Origin: Protostelium mycophagum
Taxonomy: Eukaryota > Evosea > Variosea > Protosteliida > Protosteliaceae
DNA length: 25,889 nucleotides
Assembly: GCA_002081555.1 (NCBI GenBank)
Contig: MZNV01000794.1
Location: 1-25,889, forward strand
Direction: 5' to 3'
The number at the start of each line of letters is the position of its first letter. The stretch's first letter is position 1. Shown one piece after another: positions 22,531 to 25,889 of the stretch. The notes under the pieces are model-generated. The model was not told where the DNA came from and ran no database searches. It saw only the letters and a list, made by a program, of their open reading frames with translations. A program made the position numbers and the translations under genes.

Positions 22531-24943
22531 ATAAGAGTAACTTGGAGGGGTCCTCAATGTACTCCTTGAAGGCCTGGAGCCATCTGGCACCTGAAATTTC
22601 AGTGAGTTTTCATTAAGAATATTCTGTGAAAATCCTCACCGATGGCACCATCTACAACACGGTGGTCGCAAGAGAGTGTGACGGTCATAAAGTTGCCGGT
22701 TGTAAACTTCTCGCCTTCGCCAACCACAACACGCTGTTCAGTTCCTCCAACAGCCAAAATGCAAGCCTGAGAGAATTAATTTTCATACATCTACAACGAT
22801 GTGCAGATAAATTTATGTGGTGAAAGTTCACCTGAGGGGGGTTGATCACAGCGCAGAATTGCTTGATTCCAAACATACCGAGGTTGCTCACGGTGAAAGT
22901 TCCGGACTATTTTCTTCAGTAAAATTCTGAGAAAAATCCATGTGAAAATACGTAGAAAATTCAGAAAAATCTTGATGAAAATTCGTGGAAATTTGATGAA
23001 ATATCTTACAGCTTGTTCAGCGGGGGAAAGCTTTCCTTCCTTGCCTTTCTCAGCAAGAACCTTGACTTGATTGTTGATGGCAGCCTGTACACATCAGGTC
23101 CGTCGACATGATGAATTTTCGTGGAAATTTACCAGACCAGTTCTGTCGGCGTTTTGGATAAGGGGGGTGAGGAGACCCTTGTCTGTGTTCACAGCGACGT
23201 TGATGTCGACGTTGTGGTATCTACAACTCTCAACCATGATCACATAAAACGTCACATGACCGCGTTGTAGATGGACAAAATTACCTGCGGATGGCATCAT
23301 CGGTCCAAGAGCTGTTGACTTCAGGGACGCGTCTCAGAGCGGCAGCGGAGGCCTTGATGACGAAATCGTTGACTGAAAGCTTGTATTGTCCGTTGGCCTT
23401 GGCGTTCAAGTGAGTGCGGGCCCTGAAAAGGCTGAGTGAACCGTTCGCAGATGAGGTCGCATTTTCGCAGATGATGTAATCAGACGCGCGGCATCTGCGA
23501 ATACTCACTTGATGAGTTGGTCGACGTTGCACTCGATAGAGAGGTAGTAGTGAGGAATTGTAGACTTAGACTCTGTCAATCTTCTGGCAATAACCTGTCA
23601 CAATCATTCGCTGTTTTCACGTCTGATTCGCATATTTCAGTGGATTCGCAGGTTCGCATACCTTTCTGATCTGCGAGTTGGGGACCTCAGTGAAGGTTCC
23701 GGCTGGGGCTTGGGCGGGTGCAGACTTGCTTGCGGCGGGCTGCGCGGGTCTTGCGCCTGCAACGTCTGACTTAATAATGCGACCGTTTGGTCCACTTCCT
23801 TGAAGGGAGGAAATGTCGACACCTTGAGGTGGTATTTGTACCGAGAAATAATACGGTAGATAGCGTGAAATTTCTCACCTTGGTCGGCAGCAGCGGCACG
23901 AGCGGCGGGGCTAGCAGCTCCGGCTGTAAAATTCAATAAAATTGCTTTATTTTTTTGTTGAGAAAAATGATTGAAATTCCGAGAAAACTCACATCTGGGG
24001 GCTGGTGGTGGGGGGGCACCGGGGACGACTCTGCCGGTGGGCTGAGGGGCGGGGGCAGACTTTGGCTTTTCAGCGGGCTTTTCTTCAGTTTTCTGAGGCT
24101 TTTCTGCGGGCTTCTCTTGCTTGGGTGCCTCTTTGGGTGCCTCGGCCTTTGCATATCAGATCATGTTTTGAGAGTTGTGATTATTAAATGTTTAAAGATC
24201 TCACCTTGGATGCAGCGCTAGCTCCCTTGTAGTTCTTGAAGGCAGCAACATCGGCTTCGTTCTCTACGATGATGCAGATGGGTGTGCCAACGTCTAAGCC
24301 CTCAGTCTGTTCTGGGACCAAGATCTTGGCGAGGTAACCATCATCGGTTGTCTCAAAATCAGCAGTGGCCTTATCTGTCTCAACCTGAAAAATGTGATCA
24401 GTAAAAATGTAACGATTTTAAGAGGATACCTCGGCGAGAACATCACCTGCGGAGACCTTGTCTCCTTCCTTCTTTCTCCATTTTGCAAGGTTTCCCTTCT
24501 CCATAGTTGGAGAGAGAGCGGGCAGACCCACCTCAATGTGTTCTGGCACTTGGAAGAGTTCAGTTTATAGTGTCCAGAATGATCTACTCACGATCTGTGG
24601 CATAAGATCTGTAGAGAGATCGGTTGGCCATGGCTCTGGTGAGGAGAGAAGTTCTTCTTGTAGTGTTTTGAGCTGACGCAGACGCTGGTGTGCTGATGTC
24701 TTTCAGCTCATATTCCGGCGAATTATGCTTTGATTATTAGTATATAACGCACATGACATTGTTGGCTCTCAATAAGGGGCTGAAGCGGCTGACGTTCAAG
24801 GTGAGAGATTTTGTCTTCAGACGACCGACATGCAGAGGAAACTCCAATGCAAGCATGGGATCCATGGCTGTCTTGACTAACTGACGGTCCTCGATATGGA
24901 TCTTTGACTTGGGAAGGCTTTTGAACGTCCGGAGGGCCTGCAT
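22529..24943 (-). CDS. Dihydrolipoamide acetyltransferase, E2 of mitochondrial pyruvate dehydrogenase
   Basis: Multi-exon minus-strand gene. The part from [13 protein letters not shown] (about 24631) to the stop is in phase and gives 447 residues. The E2 moves the acetyl group from its lipoyl arm to CoA and forms the core of the complex in the matrix. In order: an Arg-rich presequence, one lipoyl domain ([16 protein letters not shown], then [11 protein letters not shown] with the lipoylated Lys), a Pro/Ala/Lys linker, the E1/E3-binding domain ([20 protein letters not shown] then GRIIKSDV), a second Ala/Pro linker, and the catalytic domain ending in [20 protein letters not shown] (catalytic His) and DPSKLLL. 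One lipoyl domain is as in yeast Lat1. The N-terminus is uncertain: a first exon from the ATG at 24943 adds about 62 residues if joined near 24760-24710; otherwise translation starts at MANRS. Confidence 0.92.
23444..23500. repeat. CGCAGATG repeats filling a PDH-E2 intron
   Basis: Copies TTCGCAGATGAGGTCGCAT (from 23444) and TTCGCAGATGATGT (from 23464), plus an inverted copy GCATCTGCGAAT (23491-23502), fill most of the 86-nt intron 23508-23423. They are related to the 20-bp units at 21631-21710. A third relative, with several TTCGCA/TGCGAA pieces, is in the neighbouring intron 23661-23595. Confidence 0.8.
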
Positions 24944-25889
24944 TGTTGGGACGATATGTGATGTCTGGTGATGAGATCTGATCGATCCCCCGGACTACAA
25001 TTCTGTATTTTCAGAAACACACCAGATTCCAAGGAAGAGGGACAGCAACAGAAGGACAGAAGAAACCTTGCTTCTAACCTCATAAAGAATCAACGGTGGC
25101 ATATAGACAATCATTTTATGTCCATTCTATTGTCGAGCTGGAATTTTGTCTTAAAGCCATCCAAAGAACCATTGCTGATAGACAAGTTGACAGAGCTGGT
25201 AGTGGAAATAGAATATTCATTGGTGACATGGAACATCTTTGAGTTGTAAATGACACAGCTTCAATGAGCATAAGATGTTCAGGTGAAGACGAAAAACAAT
25301 TTTTTTTATTTTTTTTATTTAACAAAGAACACCCAGACCACAAGATAGGTTCTGACAAGGGGTGTTCTCCACCGGTTTCAGCACCAGTCAGCCTTGAAAT
25401 TTGAATGTGGATGCCATGGAGAGTTGTATTGGATTTTGAAAATTTTTTGCAGTCGTTTCAAAATTTTGGGTTGTTAAGGAACATGTCCAGAAAGTATTTT
25501 TATTATTACATCAAAATTCACGATTTTCCATCAAAATTCAAAAAACATGTTTTGAATGCAATAATTTGGCTTCTTAATGTGCCAAAAATTTGAATTGTTG
25601 CATTGCATCAGTTTCAAGAATGAGTGTTATAGGTTGACATAATGGATTGCAAAAATGAAGATTGATGCTTTGATCTCTAGGATAGAGATCACCAAAGGAG
25701 AAAAAGAGTTATGAGAACCTCTACCAGGAATTTCAGTTGATGTGTCATTTAGAGGGTGCAAAGGATCTGTGGAGGCAATCAGCTGGTATTTTTGTCTTTT
25801 GTTTTATTTATTCTTTTCAACTGTGTTGTCTTCTCTCTTTAATATGTACAGGTCTTTGGGGGATGTTCTGCAAAGGAGTGTAGATCCTG
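24944..25889. other. AT-rich end of the window, no supported gene
   Basis: Upstream region of PDH-E2 and beyond. Open frames at 24968-25249 (+) and 25116-25358 (-) overlap one another and show no motif. T-rich runs lie at 25300-25320 and AT-rich sequence at 25440-25600. A good 3' splice-site-like sequence (pyrimidine tract, then ACAG near 25849) precedes the last 40 bp, so another + gene may continue outside the window. Confidence 0.35.

Noticed and set aside
23933-24221. Long + and - frames in the PDH-E2 linker region (23933-24221)
   Set aside because: They are shadows of the Pro/Ala/Lys-rich E2 linker in other frames.
24968-25358. Overlapping frames upstream of PDH-E2 on both strands
   Set aside because: No recognisable motif, AT-rich surroundings and mutual overlap; not enough to call a gene.

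Overview
The window looks like a compact, intron-rich nuclear segment of a free-living unicellular eukaryote. It has two Thr tRNAs with internal Pol III promoters, and nine recognisable protein genes interrupted by many short GT-AG introns (mostly 35-90 nt, a few of 120-290 nt). AATAAA signals sit close to stop codons and genes lie on both strands. The gene content (fungal-type LYS1 of the alpha-aminoadipate lysine route, a cystathionine gamma-synthase that reads like the plant enzyme, secreted S41 and carboxylesterase enzymes, a GH43 glycosidase, mitochondrial PDH-E2) argues against an animal. A protist, possibly amoebozoan, or a fungus-related lineage fits. The species cannot be fixed from sequence reading alone.

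Layout: a Lys-rich 3' end of a gene (to 227); two identical tRNA-Thr(UGU) genes (272-343, 490-561); a secreted S41 peptidase (776-3142, +); about 1.5 kb with no convincing gene; a PP2C phosphatase (4693-7279, +); a secreted, probably GPI-anchored carboxylesterase (7819-9998, +); LYS1 (10371-11658, +); a protein with a START-like C-terminus (11963-13858, +); cystathionine gamma-synthase (14170-15927, +); a possible 44-residue spliced small gene (16095-16303, +); a GH43 glycosidase (16377-17751, -); a doubtful small spliced ORF (18078-18483, -); a membrane-anchored metallophosphoesterase (18484-20147, -); an unrecognised protein with longin-like and roadblock-like parts (20629-22488, +); and mitochondrial PDH-E2 (22529-24943, -), convergent with the previous gene and only 40 bp from it. 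For ten genes I joined exons by hand into one uninterrupted frame; the joins are in phase.

The genes do not form one pathway. LYS1 and cystathionine gamma-synthase make lysine and cystathionine (methionine route), E2 feeds the TCA cycle, and the peptidase, esterase and GH43 enzyme suggest extracellular digestion by an osmotroph or phagotroph.

The most unusual signals are in the non-coding part. (1) The 9-mer ATCTACAAC/GTTGTAGAT occurs at least 19 times, mostly in introns and several times exactly at 3' splice sites. (2) Introns of two unrelated genes begin with the same 17 nt and carry the same CGCAGATGATGT repeat, as expected of intron-generating ('introner-like') elements. (3) A 103-nt near-perfect hairpin lies in an unusually long PP2C intron. 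(4) Near-identical TTTTGGCGGGAAA blocks recur.
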